A stretch of 64,000 nt of DNA from assembly GCF_004348985.1 (NCBI RefSeq), contig NZ_SMKW01000003.1, positions 62,001 through 126,000 on the forward strand, read 5' to 3'. The position numbers were made by a program, and so were the translations under genes. The stretch is from Saccharopolyspora elongata (GTDB taxonomy: Bacteria; Actinomycetota; Actinomycetes; Mycobacteriales; Pseudonocardiaceae). Under the pieces are notes generated by a model. The model was not told where the DNA came from, did not search any database, and was given only the letters and a program-made list of their open reading frames with translations. This document shows, piece by piece, positions 10,568-19,291 of this stretch. The stretch's first letter is position 1, and each line of letters begins with the position of its first letter.

Positions 10568-11926
10568 ATGCAGCGGCGGATCTTCGGCATCGAAACCGAG
10601 TTCGGGGTCACCTGCACGTTCCACGGGCAGCGGCGACTGTCCCCGGACGAGGTGGCCAGGTACCTGTTCCGGCGGGTCGTGTCGTGGGGAAGGTCGTCGA
10701 ACGTCTTCCTCCGCAACGGGGCCCGGCTCTACCTCGACGTGGGCTCGCATCCGGAGTACGCCACGGCGGAATGCGACGACCTCGTCCAGCTCGTCACCCA
10801 CGACAAGGCGGGCGAGCGGATCCTGGAGGACCTGCTCATCGACGCCGAACGCCGGTTGTCCGACGAGGGCATCGGCGGGGACATCTTCCTGTTCAAGAAC
10901 AACACCGACTCGGCGGGCAACTCCTACGGCTGCCACGAGAACTACCTGGTCGGCCGGTCCGGGGAGTTCTCCCGGATCGCCGACGTGCTGCTGCCGTTCC
11001 TGGTGACCCGCCAGCTCATCTGCGGCGCCGGGAAGGTGCTGCAGACCCCGCGCGGCGCGGTGTACTGCCTGTCGCAGCGCGCCGAGCACATCTGGGAGGG
11101 CGTCTCCAGCGCGACGACCCGCTCGCGGCCGATCATCAACACCCGCGACGAGCCGCACGCCGACGCCGAGCGGTACCGGCGGCTGCACGTCATCGTCGGC
11201 GACTCCAACATGTCCGAGGTGACCACGCTGCTCAAGGTGGGCTCGGCGAACCTGGTGCTGGAGATGGTCGAGCAGGGCGTGCAGTTCCGGGACTTCAGCC
11301 TGGACAACCCGATCCGCGCGATCCGGGAGATCAGCCACGACCTCACCGGGCGGCGCACGGTGCGGCTGGCCGGCGGCCGGGAGGCGTCCGCGCTGGACAT
11401 CCAGCGGGAGTACTACGGCCGGGCGGTCGACCACGTGGCGCGGCGCGGTTCGGACCCGATGACCGAGCGGATCCTGGAGTTGTGGGGCCGGACGCTGGAC
11501 GCGATCGAGCAGCAGGACTTCTCGCTGATCGACCGGGAGATCGACTGGGCGATCAAGCACCGGCTGCTGGAGCGGTACCGCAACAAGCACGGCCTGGAGC
11601 TGTCCAGTCCGCGCATCGCCCAGCTCGACCTCGCCTACCACGACATCCGCCAGGGTCGCGGGCTGTTCGACATGCTGCAGCGCAAGGACCTGGTGGACCG
11701 GGCGACCGAGGACGGCGAGATCGAGGCGGCCAAGGACACGCCGCCGCAGAGCACGCGGGCGAAGCTGCGCGGTGACTTCATCGCCGCCGCGCAGGCCGCG
11801 GGCCGGGACTTCACGGTGGACTGGGTGCACCTGAAGCTCAACGACCAGGCGCAGCGGACCGTCCTGTGCAAGGACCCGTTCCGGGCGGTCGACGAGCGGG
11901 TGGAGCGCCTGATCAGTTCGCTGTGA
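10568..11926 (+). CDS. pafA: Pup-protein ligase PafA
   Basis: 452 residues. Forms the isopeptide bond between the C-terminal Glu of deamidated Pup and substrate lysines using ATP; same fold as Dop. The N-terminus [14 protein letters not shown] carries the first metal-binding Glu; [36 protein letters not shown] and [19 protein letters not shown] are diagnostic, and PafA lacks the Dop-specific loop. In related genomes pafB and pafC follow directly; here they are about 43.6 kb away, beyond the enediyne cluster, so PafA is the last conserved gene before the insertion. A strong bidirectional terminator follows. Confidence 0.97.
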   Translation: MQRRIFGIETEFGVTCTFHGQRRLSPDEVARYLFRRVVSWGRSSNVFLRNGARLYLDVGSHPEYATAECDDLVQLVTHDKAGERILEDLLIDAERRLSDEGIGGDIFLFKNNTDSAGNSYGCHENYLVGRSGEFSRIADVLLPFLVTRQLICGAGKVLQTPRGAVYCLSQRAEHIWEGVSSATTRSRPIINTRDEPHADAERYRRLHVIVGDSNMSEVTTLLKVGSANLVLEMVEQGVQFRDFSLDNPIRAIREISHDLTGRRTVRLAGGREASALDIQREYYGRAVDHVARRGSDPMTERILELWGRTLDAIEQQDFSLIDREIDWAIKHRLLERYRNKHGLELSSPRIAQLDLAYHDIRQGRGLFDMLQRKDLVDRATEDGEIEAAKDTPPQSTRAKLRGDFIAAAQAAGRDFTVDWVHLKLNDQAQRTVLCKDPFRAVDERVERLISSL

Positions 11927-11943
11927 CCGGCGCTTCCGGACGA

Positions 11944-11980
11944 AGGCGCCCCGCACCGAGCAGCTCGGTGCGGGGCGCCT
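11944..11980. terminator. Bidirectional terminator between pafA and the SDR gene
   Basis: A perfect 17-bp stem (AGGCGCCCCGCACCGAG and its complement) with a CAG loop lies between two convergent genes. It marks the left edge of the accessory region. Confidence 0.85.
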
Positions 11981-11995
11981 CTTCTGCGGCGGGGC

Positions 11996-12694
11996 TCAGC
12001 GGTACGGGTCCTGGCCGACCGGGCGGATGACCACTTCGTTGACGTCGACGCCAGGGGGCTGGCGGAGGGCGTAGAGGACGGCATTGGCGATGTCCTCCGC
12101 GCGGAGCTTCGGGACGTCCTGGGTGGACGCGGTCATCTCGGTCTCGACCATGCCCGGCTGGACGAGGGTGACCCGGACGCCGGTGCCCACGCATTCGGCG
12201 CGGATGTTCTGCGCCAGGCCCGTGACCGCCCACTTGGTCGCGGAGTAGAGGTTCCCGGGGCGGATGCCGCGGCCGGCGTTCGAGCCGGTCAGCAGCAGGT
12301 GGCCGCTCGTCCGGGTGAGCGCCGGTAGCGCCGCGCGGGCGGTGATGGCGGCGCCGTAGACGTTCGTCAGGACCATGTCGCGCCACTGCTCGGGGTCCGC
12401 GCCGCCGTTGCCCAGGAACGACGTCTCCATGCTCAGCCCGGCGTTGGCGAACGCCGCGTCCAGGCGCCCGAAATGGTCCTCGACGCGTTGCACGGCGGCG
12501 GAGAGCGCGGGCCAGTCGGCGATGTCGCAGGGCAGGGCGAGCGCGTCGTCGCCCAGCTCGTCGACCAGCGGGGCCAGGGAGTCCGCGGAGCGGGCGAGCA
12601 GGGCGAGGCGGTAACCGGCCGCTGCGGCGGCGCGGGCGGTGGCCGCGCCGATGCCGCGCGACGCGCCGGTGATCAACATGACGGGTTCGGCCAT
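11996..12694 (-). CDS. Short-chain dehydrogenase/reductase (SDR)
   Basis: 232 residues. Classical SDR: cofactor loop TGASRGIG at residues 9-16, FANAG stabilising motif, catalytic Ser in LLTGSNAGRG and the YSATK (YxxxK) pair, then a VTLVQPGMVETEM substrate loop. An Arg after the cofactor strand (LLARSADS) suggests NADP(H). The substrate is unknown. It is the first gene after the proteasome block and divergent from the SnoaL-monooxygenase-P450 operon, so it may be a housekeeping gene or the outermost gene of the enediyne cluster; I cannot decide. Confidence 0.85.
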   Translation of the reverse strand: MAEPVMLITGASRGIGAATARAAAAAGYRLALLARSADSLAPLVDELGDDALALPCDIADWPALSAAVQRVEDHFGRLDAAFANAGLSMETSFLGNGGADPEQWRDMVLTNVYGAAITARAALPALTRTSGHLLLTGSNAGRGIRPGNLYSATKWAVTGLAQNIRAECVGTGVRVTLVQPGMVETEMTASTQDVPKLRAEDIANAVLYALRQPPGVDVNEVVIRPVGQDPYR

Positions 12695-12775
12695 GCCGCC
12701 ACCCTACGCTCGGTGAACAACTTTCATGTCTGCGAATGCTTCAGTGTCGATCGAAATCAACCTTCGGGTCGATCG

Positions 12776-12791
12776 GGCAAGGCGCGAGAAG
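12776..12791 (+). promoter_or_regulatory. Cluster-wide 16-bp motif, site 1
   Basis: GGCAAGGCGCGAGAAG, 76 bases before the start of the SnoaL-FMO-P450 operon. It is one of seven good copies of a motif close to GGCAASNTGGGAGAAG placed upstream of accessory genes. The spacing is identical to that of site 2. Confidence 0.6.
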
Positions 12792-12867
12792 AACGCCACC
12801 ACCGCGTCGCCATATCGTCGAGCACGAGTTCTCCCACGTCGCCGGTTCCACCGCACGGAGGTGCCCG

Positions 12868-13299
12868 ATGGTCGAAGAGGACAACGAGCGGATGTTCCGC
12901 CGGTTCGTCGCCGCGATGAACCGGGGCGACCAGGAGGAGGTGCTCCGGGTCTGGTCGCCCGAGATGGTCCACCACGGCCGGTTCGGCACCTACGGCCGCG
13001 ACGAGGTCGCCGAGCTGATGGGCGGATTCCGCGCCGCGTTCCCGGACCTCGCCTTCGAGATCGAGGAGCTCGCCGCCGACGGCGACCGGCTGTTCGTGCG
13101 GATGACCGCGACCTGCACGCACCAGCACGACTTCCAGGGCGTCCGGGCCACCGGCCGGCGGGTCCGGGTGCAGGTGATGGGCCAGGTCCGGATCGTCGAC
13201 GGCAAGATCGTCGAGCACTACAACGTGATGGACGAGCTGCACTTCCTCAACCAGCTCGGACTGGTGCCGGACGACCTGCTCACCACGATCCTGGCATGA
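12868..13299 (+). CDS. SnoaL-like polyketide cyclase/NTF2-fold protein
   Basis: 143 residues. SnoaL-type ester cyclase fold: MNRGDQEEVLRVWSPEMVHHG, then FRAAFPDLAFEIEELAADGD, and ATGRRVRVQVMGQVRIVDGK form the helix-and-sheet pattern of the family. Members cyclise or hydrate polyketide intermediates, or only bind small hydrophobic ligands. The ATG at 12868 follows ACGGAGG; upstream in-frame codons read through the motif-bearing leader. It overlaps the next gene by four bases (ATGA), so it is the first gene of a three-gene operon with an FAD monooxygenase and a P450. It resembles the homologues at 22262-22693 and 29033-30571. Confidence 0.85.
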   Translation: MVEEDNERMFRRFVAAMNRGDQEEVLRVWSPEMVHHGRFGTYGRDEVAELMGGFRAAFPDLAFEIEELAADGDRLFVRMTATCTHQHDFQGVRATGRRVRVQVMGQVRIVDGKIVEHYNVMDELHFLNQLGLVPDDLLTTILA

Positions 13300-14426
13300 C
13301 CGGCCGACCACAGGTCGCCGTCATCGGCGCCGGGCCCGCCGGGCTGGCGACCACGATCGCGCTGCGCCGGGCGGGCCTGGAGGCCGTCGCGTACGAGCGG
13401 GTCGAAGCGCTCCGCCGCCACGGCAACGGCCTGACGCTGTGGCCGAACGGATTCGCCGCCCTGGACGCCTTCGGCGCCGGCTACGCGGTGCGCGGACGGG
13501 CCCATCCGGCGGCTGGGATGGCGATGCGCGCGGCGGATGGCCGGACGCTCTACGAGGTCTCCGAGCAGGCGATGAAATCCGTCGGCGGCAACGGTATGGC
13601 GGTGCACCGCACCGAGCTGCTGGCCGCGCTTCGCGGGCTGCTCGATCCCGAAGCGGTGCGGTTCGGGGCGCGCTGCGTCGGGGTGCGCGACGCCGGCGAG
13701 CACGCCGTGGCGGAGTTCGCCGATGGCAGCGAGGTGCGGGCGGACCTGGTGGTGGGAGCCGACGGTATTCGGTCCGTCGTGCGGGAATCCGCCGGGCTGG
13801 GGCGGCGGTTGCGGCACTGCGGGGTCGTCGTCTGGCGGGCCACCATCCCGTTCGGGCTCCCGGAAACGCCCGGCCTGCTCTCGATGGGCGGGGCGGACGC
13901 GTTCGGCATCTGGAAGCTCGCCGAAGACCGGGTGTACTGGTTCGCCTCCGCGCCCTTCGCCGATGCGCGGCAGGGCGGTGCGGATTGGCTGCTGCGGCGG
14001 TTCGGGGACTGGCACGAGCCGATCCCGGAGCTGCTGCGGGCCACCGATCCGGCGCAGGTGGTGGCTACCGAGATCTTCGATTGCCGCCCGTTGCGCGCCT
14101 GGAGCCGCGGCCGGGTCGCGCTGGTCGGCGACGCTGCGCACCCGAGCATGCCGAACATGGGCCAGGGCACCTCGCAGGCGTTCGAGGACGCCGCGGTGCT
14201 CGCGGCCCGCCTGGCCGCGACGCCGAGCGTGCCCGAAGCGTTGCGGGCGTACGAGCGGCAGCGGCGGGGGCGCGCGAACGCGGCGACGTCGCAGGCCCGG
14301 ATGCTGGCGCGGATAGGTGGCTGGCCGGGGCCGGTGGCCGGGCGGCTGCGGGAATGGATGCTCAGCCACGCGCCGCAGCGCGCCCAGCTCCGGCAACTGC
14401 GGCAGATGTTCGAGTTCCGGATCTGA
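13296..14426 (+). CDS. FAD-dependent monooxygenase (PHBH/UbiH-type)
   Basis: 376 residues. Class A flavin monooxygenase: N-terminal dinucleotide-binding IGAGPAGLATTIALRRAG (about residues 9-26), the mid-protein ADLVVGADGIRS (DG motif) and GDAAHPSMPNMGQGTSQAFE (GD motif binding the FAD ribityl and NADPH). It should hydroxylate or epoxidise an aromatic or polyene substrate. The ATG overlaps the stop of the SnoaL gene, so translation is coupled, and the P450 starts 13 bases after its stop. The pairing suggests successive oxidations of a cluster intermediate; the substrate is unknown. Confidence 0.9.
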   Translation: MTGRPQVAVIGAGPAGLATTIALRRAGLEAVAYERVEALRRHGNGLTLWPNGFAALDAFGAGYAVRGRAHPAAGMAMRAADGRTLYEVSEQAMKSVGGNGMAVHRTELLAALRGLLDPEAVRFGARCVGVRDAGEHAVAEFADGSEVRADLVVGADGIRSVVRESAGLGRRLRHCGVVVWRATIPFGLPETPGLLSMGGADAFGIWKLAEDRVYWFASAPFADARQGGADWLLRRFGDWHEPIPELLRATDPAQVVATEIFDCRPLRAWSRGRVALVGDAAHPSMPNMGQGTSQAFEDAAVLAARLAATPSVPEALRAYERQRRGRANAATSQARMLARIGGWPGPVAGRLREWMLSHAPQRAQLRQLRQMFEFRI

Positions 14427-14439
14427 TCAGGAGGTCGTC

Positions 14440-15768
14440 GTGTCCACTGCCGCCGTCGAACCGGCGCTCCCGCCCGAAGTGCGCGGACTGCCGCTGCTCG
14501 GCAGTTTCCTCGAGTGGCGCAAGGACCAGCACGCGACGTTCATGCGGGCCTACCGGGAGCACGGGCCGATCTTCACGATCCGGCTCGGGCCGATGAAGGG
14601 GGTCATGCTGATCGGGCCCGAGCACCACGAGTTCTTCTTCCGGGAGGTGGACCGGAAGCTCTCGGTGCCGGAGATCTACCGGTTCACCGTCCCGATGTTC
14701 GGCGATCTGCTGATGGCGGCGACCGACACCGAGCGGCGGCGCCGGCACGTGTCGATGCTGCAGTCGGCGTTCCAGGGCGGCCGGCTCGCCGCGTACACCG
14801 AGGTGATGGCCGAGGAGACCGAGCGGTGGCTGACCGGTTTGGGGCGGTCGGGCGAATTCGAGCTGTGGGACACCTTCGAGCCGCTGGTGATGCGCATCGC
14901 CGCCGGCGCGCTGCTCGGCCCGGAGATCCGGGCGCGGATCGACGAGTTCCGGCCGCTGCTGGTGGACCTGGCCCGGGGCATGGAGTTCATCCTGCCGCCG
15001 AACCTGCCGTTGCCCCGCTTCCGCCGCCGGGACCGGGCGCGGCGGCGGCTCGGCGAGATGCTGCGGCCGGTCCTCGCCGAGCGGGCCCGTGCGGGCGGCT
15101 ACGACGACTTCCTGCAGTCGCTGGTCGACGACGCGGCACTGCGGGCCGAAGGGCCGGACGTGCAGGTCGGGATGGCGATGGCGACGTTGTTCACCGGCTA
15201 CCTCACCACCGCCGCGCAGGCCTGCTGGACGCTGGTGCAGTTGCTGCAGCACCCGGCGCAGCTGGATGCGGTGGTCGCGGAGATCGATGCGGACCGCGGT
15301 GGTGCCGCTGCGGGGTGCCCGCATGCGGGAGCGCGGCTGCCCCGGTTGGAGCGCGCGTTCAAGGAGTCGCTGCGGATGCGGCCGGTGATGAGCCACTATG
15401 CGCGCACGACAGCGGTGGAGTACGAGATCGGCGGCTACCGGGTGCCCGAGGGATGGCTGACCATGCTGTGCCCGAGCGTCGCGCACCGGTTGCCGGAGGT
15501 GTTCGCCGATCCCGAGCGCTACGACCCGGACCGGTTCGGCCCGGAACGCGCCGAGGACAAGCGGAATCCGCACGCGTTGATCGGTTTCAGCGGCGGGTTC
15601 TACCGGTGCCCGGGGCAGGCGTTCGGCACGAACGAGACCAAGGTGCTGCTGAGCGGGCTGCTGGCGCGCTACCGGCTGGACATGTCGGTGCCGGATCCGC
15701 GGCCGGACGTCGACCTGGGCGTCACCCGTCCGGGTTCGCCGTGCCGGATCCGCTACGAGCGCCGCTAG
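14440..15768 (+). CDS. Cytochrome P450
   Basis: 442 residues from GTG 14440, which follows AGGAGG; the open frame extends upstream inside the monooxygenase gene. Visible: the oxygen-binding I-helix LFTGYLTTAAQA (normally AGxDT; here the acidic residue is replaced), the K-helix ExxR in KESLRMRP, and the heme loop FSGGFYRCPG with the thiolate near Cys390. The overall length and FIRLG-style N-terminus recall CYP51/CYP120-like bacterial P450s more than the common CYP105/107 types. The changed I-helix may mean an unusual oxygen-activation route or a substrate hydroxyl helping protonation. Third gene of the SnoaL-FMO operon. Confidence 0.92.
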   Translation: MSTAAVEPALPPEVRGLPLLGSFLEWRKDQHATFMRAYREHGPIFTIRLGPMKGVMLIGPEHHEFFFREVDRKLSVPEIYRFTVPMFGDLLMAATDTERRRRHVSMLQSAFQGGRLAAYTEVMAEETERWLTGLGRSGEFELWDTFEPLVMRIAAGALLGPEIRARIDEFRPLLVDLARGMEFILPPNLPLPRFRRRDRARRRLGEMLRPVLAERARAGGYDDFLQSLVDDAALRAEGPDVQVGMAMATLFTGYLTTAAQACWTLVQLLQHPAQLDAVVAEIDADRGGAAAGCPHAGARLPRLERAFKESLRMRPVMSHYARTTAVEYEIGGYRVPEGWLTMLCPSVAHRLPEVFADPERYDPDRFGPERAEDKRNPHALIGFSGGFYRCPGQAFGTNETKVLLSGLLARYRLDMSVPDPRPDVDLGVTRPGSPCRIRYERR

Positions 15769-15772
15769 GCTC

Positions 15773-15788
15773 CGCAATCTGGGCGAAC
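15773..15788 (+). promoter_or_regulatory. Cluster motif, weak site
   Basis: CGCAATCTGGGCGAAC matches about 13 of 16 positions of the motif, 59 bases before the gene at 15848 and overlapping nothing coding. Weaker than the main copies. Confidence 0.35.
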
Positions 15789-15847
15789 TCCGGCTCGCGC
15801 GGATCTGGCACCGTGGGGAGTCCGCGTCGAGGAAGGGTGAGCACGGC

Positions 15848-16429
15848 ATGGCGCAACGCGACGGGATGAACCTGGTCGGCTGGCAGTCGATGATGGATCA
15901 CGCGGCCGGCTTGCTGGAGCAGCGCACCGGTGCGGGGCTGGCGGAGTGGAAGGAGCGGGTCGCGGCGTCCGGGACGACGTCGGAACCGCGGTTGCGGGCG
16001 TGGCTGGGAGAGCAGGGCGTCGGGGGCTATTCGCAGGACCTGCTGGTGTACGAGACCTACGGCTACCCCGAGTTCATGCGGACCGATCCGGCGGAGCTCA
16101 TCGACGAGCAGTTCGCCGACCGGCAGGCGCTGCGGCCGGTGTTCGACGAGCTGCTGGAAGCCGTGGTGGACCTCGGCGTGGTCACGATCCAGGCCCGCAA
16201 GACCTACGTGTCGCTGGTGTCGCCGAAGCGGACGTTCGCGATCGTCAAACCCAGCACCAAATCCAGGCTCGACATCGGGTTGCACTTACCGGGCAGGCAG
16301 CCCGCCGGGCGGTTGCTGCCGGCGAAGAGCCTGCCGAAGGGCAACGTGCGCATCGCGCTGACCGCCGAGTCGGGAGTGGACGACGAGGTGGTCGCCCTGC
16401 TGCGGGAGTGCTACGAGGCCAATTCCTGA
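15848..16429 (+). CDS. DUF4287/DUF5655-like protein
   Basis: 193 residues, soluble. The N-terminal ~60 residues (helical, with EWKERVAASG and LRAWLGEQGVGGYS) resemble DUF4287; the C-terminal ~110, with the RKTYVSLVSPKRTFAIVKPS and KSRLDIGLHL strands, resemble DUF5655. The biochemical role is unknown. A GGAAGGG ribosome site precedes the ATG. It sits between a P450 operon and a convergent AraC regulator and has a weak copy of the cluster motif in front, so it may belong to the same regulon. Confidence 0.65.
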   Translation: MAQRDGMNLVGWQSMMDHAAGLLEQRTGAGLAEWKERVAASGTTSEPRLRAWLGEQGVGGYSQDLLVYETYGYPEFMRTDPAELIDEQFADRQALRPVFDELLEAVVDLGVVTIQARKTYVSLVSPKRTFAIVKPSTKSRLDIGLHLPGRQPAGRLLPAKSLPKGNVRIALTAESGVDDEVVALLRECYEANS

Positions 16430-16437
16430 CGCGCGCG

Positions 16438-17238
16438 TCAGCCCAGCAGCGGCAGGGCCAGCACGACCGGTGGGTCCGTGGGGCGCGGGCGGCGCAGCCG
16501 CAGGTGGCAGGCCCGCCCGCCGGGCACCGTCATGGAGCCCACGGCGACCACCCGGCAGTCGTGCCGGTGGTCCAGCGATTCCGCGATGCGGACGTCCGGG
16601 TCGAAGCAGACCGCGAGGACGTGGTACTCGCCGTCGCGGGGGCGGCGCAGCCGCACCGGCCCCGGGGTGGGCCGGACCGCGCAGCTGACCGGAGCGCCCT
16701 GCGGGATCCCGTGGTGGAACAGGCCGACGAACAGGATGCCGTCGTCGGCGCCGTCGACGACGACGGGCACCGCGTCGTGGCCGGACGGCGCGGCCGGGGC
16801 CCGGGCCGCGAGCGCGGCCAGCGGCCGGTCGCCGAACTCGATGGCCATGGCGCGGAACTGGCGCGGTGACAGGCCCACCAGGCGGGCGAACTGGGTGGTG
16901 AAGGTGCTCAGGCTCGAATAGCCGACCCGGGCGGCGATGTCGGTGACCCGCAACGGGGAGCGGATCAGCAGGCGCTGCGCCTCGGCGATCCGCAGCGCAG
17001 CCAGGAACCGGCCCGGCGTGGCGGCCGTGACGTTGCGGAACACCCGGTGGAAGTGGAACGGGCTGAACAGCCCGGCGCGCGCGTGGTCGGCCAGGTACTG
17101 GGGATCGGCGAGGTTCTCGCGCATCTGCTGCACGGCCCGCTCCACCGCGGTGTGCCAGCTGGTGGCGGCCGACGTCGGCTCGGTCTGGGCGAGTTCGGCC
17201 CGGCCCGTCCCGATGGCGTCGTCGATCCTCCTGGTCAC
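16438..17238 (-). CDS. AraC-family transcriptional regulator (paralogue A)
   Basis: 266 residues from GTG 17238 with AAGGA 8 bases upstream. The N-terminal ~110 residues form the AraC/XylS double helix-turn-helix: ADHARAGLFSPFHFHRVFRN (first HTH) and VTDIAARVGYSSLSTFTTQF followed by VGLSPRQFR (second). The C-terminal ~130 residues (VGLFHHGIPQGAPVSCAV and later) likely sense a ligand. This reversed order, DNA-binding domain first, is shared with paralogue B at 27316-28122. It is divergent from a VOC gene whose leader contains cluster motif site 2, so it is a candidate regulator of the accessory genes. Confidence 0.87.
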   Translation of the reverse strand: MTRRIDDAIGTGRAELAQTEPTSAATSWHTAVERAVQQMRENLADPQYLADHARAGLFSPFHFHRVFRNVTAATPGRFLAALRIAEAQRLLIRSPLRVTDIAARVGYSSLSTFTTQFARLVGLSPRQFRAMAIEFGDRPLAALAARAPAAPSGHDAVPVVVDGADDGILFVGLFHHGIPQGAPVSCAVRPTPGPVRLRRPRDGEYHVLAVCFDPDVRIAESLDHRHDCRVVAVGSMTVPGGRACHLRLRRPRPTDPPVVLALPLLG

Positions 17239-17332
17239 CCCACGTCCTTCCCAGGTCCGCGCTACCGCGCCGCCCAGGATACGCCGGGCGCGGGGGGCTC
17301 CGGTGTCTCGGCCGCGATTCGCGGTGGGCATT

Positions 17333-17348
17333 GGCAACTTGGGAGAAG
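17333..17348 (+). promoter_or_regulatory. Cluster motif, site 2
   Basis: GGCAACTTGGGAGAAG, 76 bases before the GTG of the VOC gene and within the AraC-A/VOC divergent region. Spacing identical to site 1. Confidence 0.6.
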
Positions 17349-17424
17349 GGCGCGTTCGGGTGGCTCGAATAGGTTGGAAATGCCGATGAATGGTCGTTGT
17401 TCGCCGTCAGGTGGGAGGAAAACC

Positions 17425-17808
17425 GTGCTCGCAGGGCTGGCCAGCGTGACGATTTTCGTAACCGATCAGGACAAAGCCGTCGACTTCTACACGAACAAGC
17501 TCGGTCTGGAACTCCGGCGCGACGACGCGTTCGGGCCCATCCGCTGGGTCGAGGTCGGAGTGGCGGGCGGAGGCACGTCCATCGTGCTGTTCCCGCAGGA
17601 CAATCCGCTGTACCAGGAAGATCTGATGCGCGAGTTCACCGGTCTGCAGTTCGTCACCCGCGACATCAAGGCGACGTACGAGGATTTGAGCGCGCGGGGT
17701 GTTCCGTTCACCCAGCCGCCGATGCAGTTGCCGTTCGGGTGGACCGCGGTGTTCACCGATGAGGACAAGAACCAGTTCTCGCTGTTGCAGGTGGACGCTC
17801 CGGAGTGA
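17425..17808 (+). CDS. VOC-superfamily protein (glyoxalase/bleomycin-resistance type)
   Basis: 127 residues from GTG 17425 after GGGAGGAA. Two beta-alpha-beta-beta-beta repeats: VTIFVTDQDKAVDFYTNKLG with RWVEVGV, then FVTRDIKATYEDLSARGV with WTAVFTDEDKNQFSLLQ. VOC proteins are either metal-dependent enzymes or drug-sequestering resistance proteins (bleomycin, mitomycin). In a cluster for a DNA-damaging product, self-protection by binding is plausible but unproven. A paralogue lies at 24254-24631. Confidence 0.85.
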   Translation: MLAGLASVTIFVTDQDKAVDFYTNKLGLELRRDDAFGPIRWVEVGVAGGGTSIVLFPQDNPLYQEDLMREFTGLQFVTRDIKATYEDLSARGVPFTQPPMQLPFGWTAVFTDEDKNQFSLLQVDAPE

Positions 17809-17822
17809 GCCCATTTCCGCCG

Positions 17823-17854
17823 GCGGGGGCACGGATCGCGATCCGTGCCCCCGC
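17823..17854. terminator. Bidirectional terminator between VOC and P450 genes
   Basis: A perfect 14-bp stem (GCGGGGGCACGGAT) with CGCG loop between convergent genes. Confidence 0.85.
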
Positions 17855-17882
17855 ATTCGGCCGCAGGCGCGGCGATGAGCGC

Positions 17883-19160
17883 TCAATCCTGTGGCGACCA
17901 CACCGCCGGTAGGCTCTGCACACAACGGATCATCGGCGCTGGCAGGTGGTATTCGGCCTGGAAGCCGTCCTGCAGCCGCAGATCCGGGATGCGTTGCAGC
18001 AGCTCTTCGAGCCCGATGCGGATCGCGGTTCGCGACCAGCCGGCACCGACGCAGTAGTGGATGCCGCGGCCGTGCGCGACGTGCCGGGCGCCCGTGGTGC
18101 TCACGCCGCGGCGCTGGATGCGGAACTCATCGGGTTCCGGGAAGTCCTTCGGGTCCCGGTTGGCCGCCACGTAGGAGACCAGCACCGTGGAGCCCTTCGG
18201 GATCTTCGTGCCGCCCAGCTCGACGTCCGCGGCGGCTTCCCGGGACAGCCACTGCACCGGGCCGTCCAGCCGCAGCCCTTCTTCGACGGCGTGCTCCACC
18301 GCGGTCGGGTCGGCGAGCAGGTCCTCCCAGAGTTCGCGCCGTTCGAGCAGCAGGTTGAGGATGTTCGCCAGGCCCTCGGTGGTGTTGCCGTAGCCGGCGC
18401 CGTAAAGCTCCATCAGGCCCCACACCAGCTCCGGCATGGTCAGCGCTTCGCCGTCCTCGGTCCTGGCGTGCACCAGGGCGGAGGCGAGATCGTCCCGGGG
18501 GTTGCTGCGGCGCTCCTCGAACAGGTCCTCCAGATACCGTTGGTAGGTCACGATTTCGGCGGCCGCGGACCGCTGGTCCTCCAGCGGGTGCCCGGGGATG
18601 AAGACCTTCACCCAGAGCTTGTCCCAGTGCTTGATGCGTTCGTGGTCCTCGCGCGGGACGCCCATGAAGTCCAGGATCGCCGTGTTCATCAGCCGGTCCG
18701 AGTAGTCCTCGACCAGTTCGGCGGAACCGCGCGGCGCGAGTTCTTCGACGAGTTCCCGGGCGGCTTCCCGGATCCGGGGTTCCCAGCGGGCGATGCGGCC
18801 GGGTGTCCACGCGGACTGGATGAGCGAGCGCAGCCGGGTGTGCCCGGGCTGGTCGGATTCGTAGAGCGTGGTGGCCTTCGGCAGGCCGCGGGCGAGTTCG
18901 GCCTGGACCTCGGGCGGGTCTTCGGGACCGGTCTTGTTGCCGGAGGGGAACAGCTCCGGGTGCTCCAGCACGAAGGCCAGGTCTTCGTAGGTGGTCACCA
19001 CGAAGACCTGGCTCGCGTCGTCGCTGACCATCCACATGTCCGATGACATGGAGCTGAGGAAAACGGGGCAGCTGCGCCGCATTCGGTGGTAGAAGGAATG
19101 CGGGTCGGTGACCATTTCGGCGGCGAACGGATCGAATTCGACGGCATCGTGGGCGGTCAT
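17883..19160 (-). CDS. Cytochrome P450
   Basis: 425 residues. I-helix LYGAGYGNTTEG (AGxxTT-like, without the usual acidic residue), ExxR in EEGLRLDG, and heme loop AHGRGIHYCVGAG with the thiolate near Cys370; the usual Phe of the heme loop is His. The N-terminal FDPFAAEMVTDPHSFYHRMR is typical of bacterial class I P450s, so it needs a separate ferredoxin and reductase, none of which is encoded in the window. GGGAG precedes the ATG. Its exact place in the pathway is unknown; it is separated from the ABC exporter genes by 131 bases on the same strand. Confidence 0.93.
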   Translation of the reverse strand: MTAHDAVEFDPFAAEMVTDPHSFYHRMRRSCPVFLSSMSSDMWMVSDDASQVFVVTTYEDLAFVLEHPELFPSGNKTGPEDPPEVQAELARGLPKATTLYESDQPGHTRLRSLIQSAWTPGRIARWEPRIREAARELVEELAPRGSAELVEDYSDRLMNTAILDFMGVPREDHERIKHWDKLWVKVFIPGHPLEDQRSAAAEIVTYQRYLEDLFEERRSNPRDDLASALVHARTEDGEALTMPELVWGLMELYGAGYGNTTEGLANILNLLLERRELWEDLLADPTAVEHAVEEGLRLDGPVQWLSREAAADVELGGTKIPKGSTVLVSYVAANRDPKDFPEPDEFRIQRRGVSTTGARHVAHGRGIHYCVGAGWSRTAIRIGLEELLQRIPDLRLQDGFQAEYHLPAPMIRCVQSLPAVWSPQD

Positions 19161-19291
19161 GGCGCTCCCTGCGTTCGGCGGATGCGGAACTGCCGTCGTT
19201 CGGCACGACGGTCATCGGGGGAAAGGGACCAGTGACCGCGACACTACCGAGCGGGTGCGGGTGTTTTCTTCTCACGAATTGCGGTGCGTCC

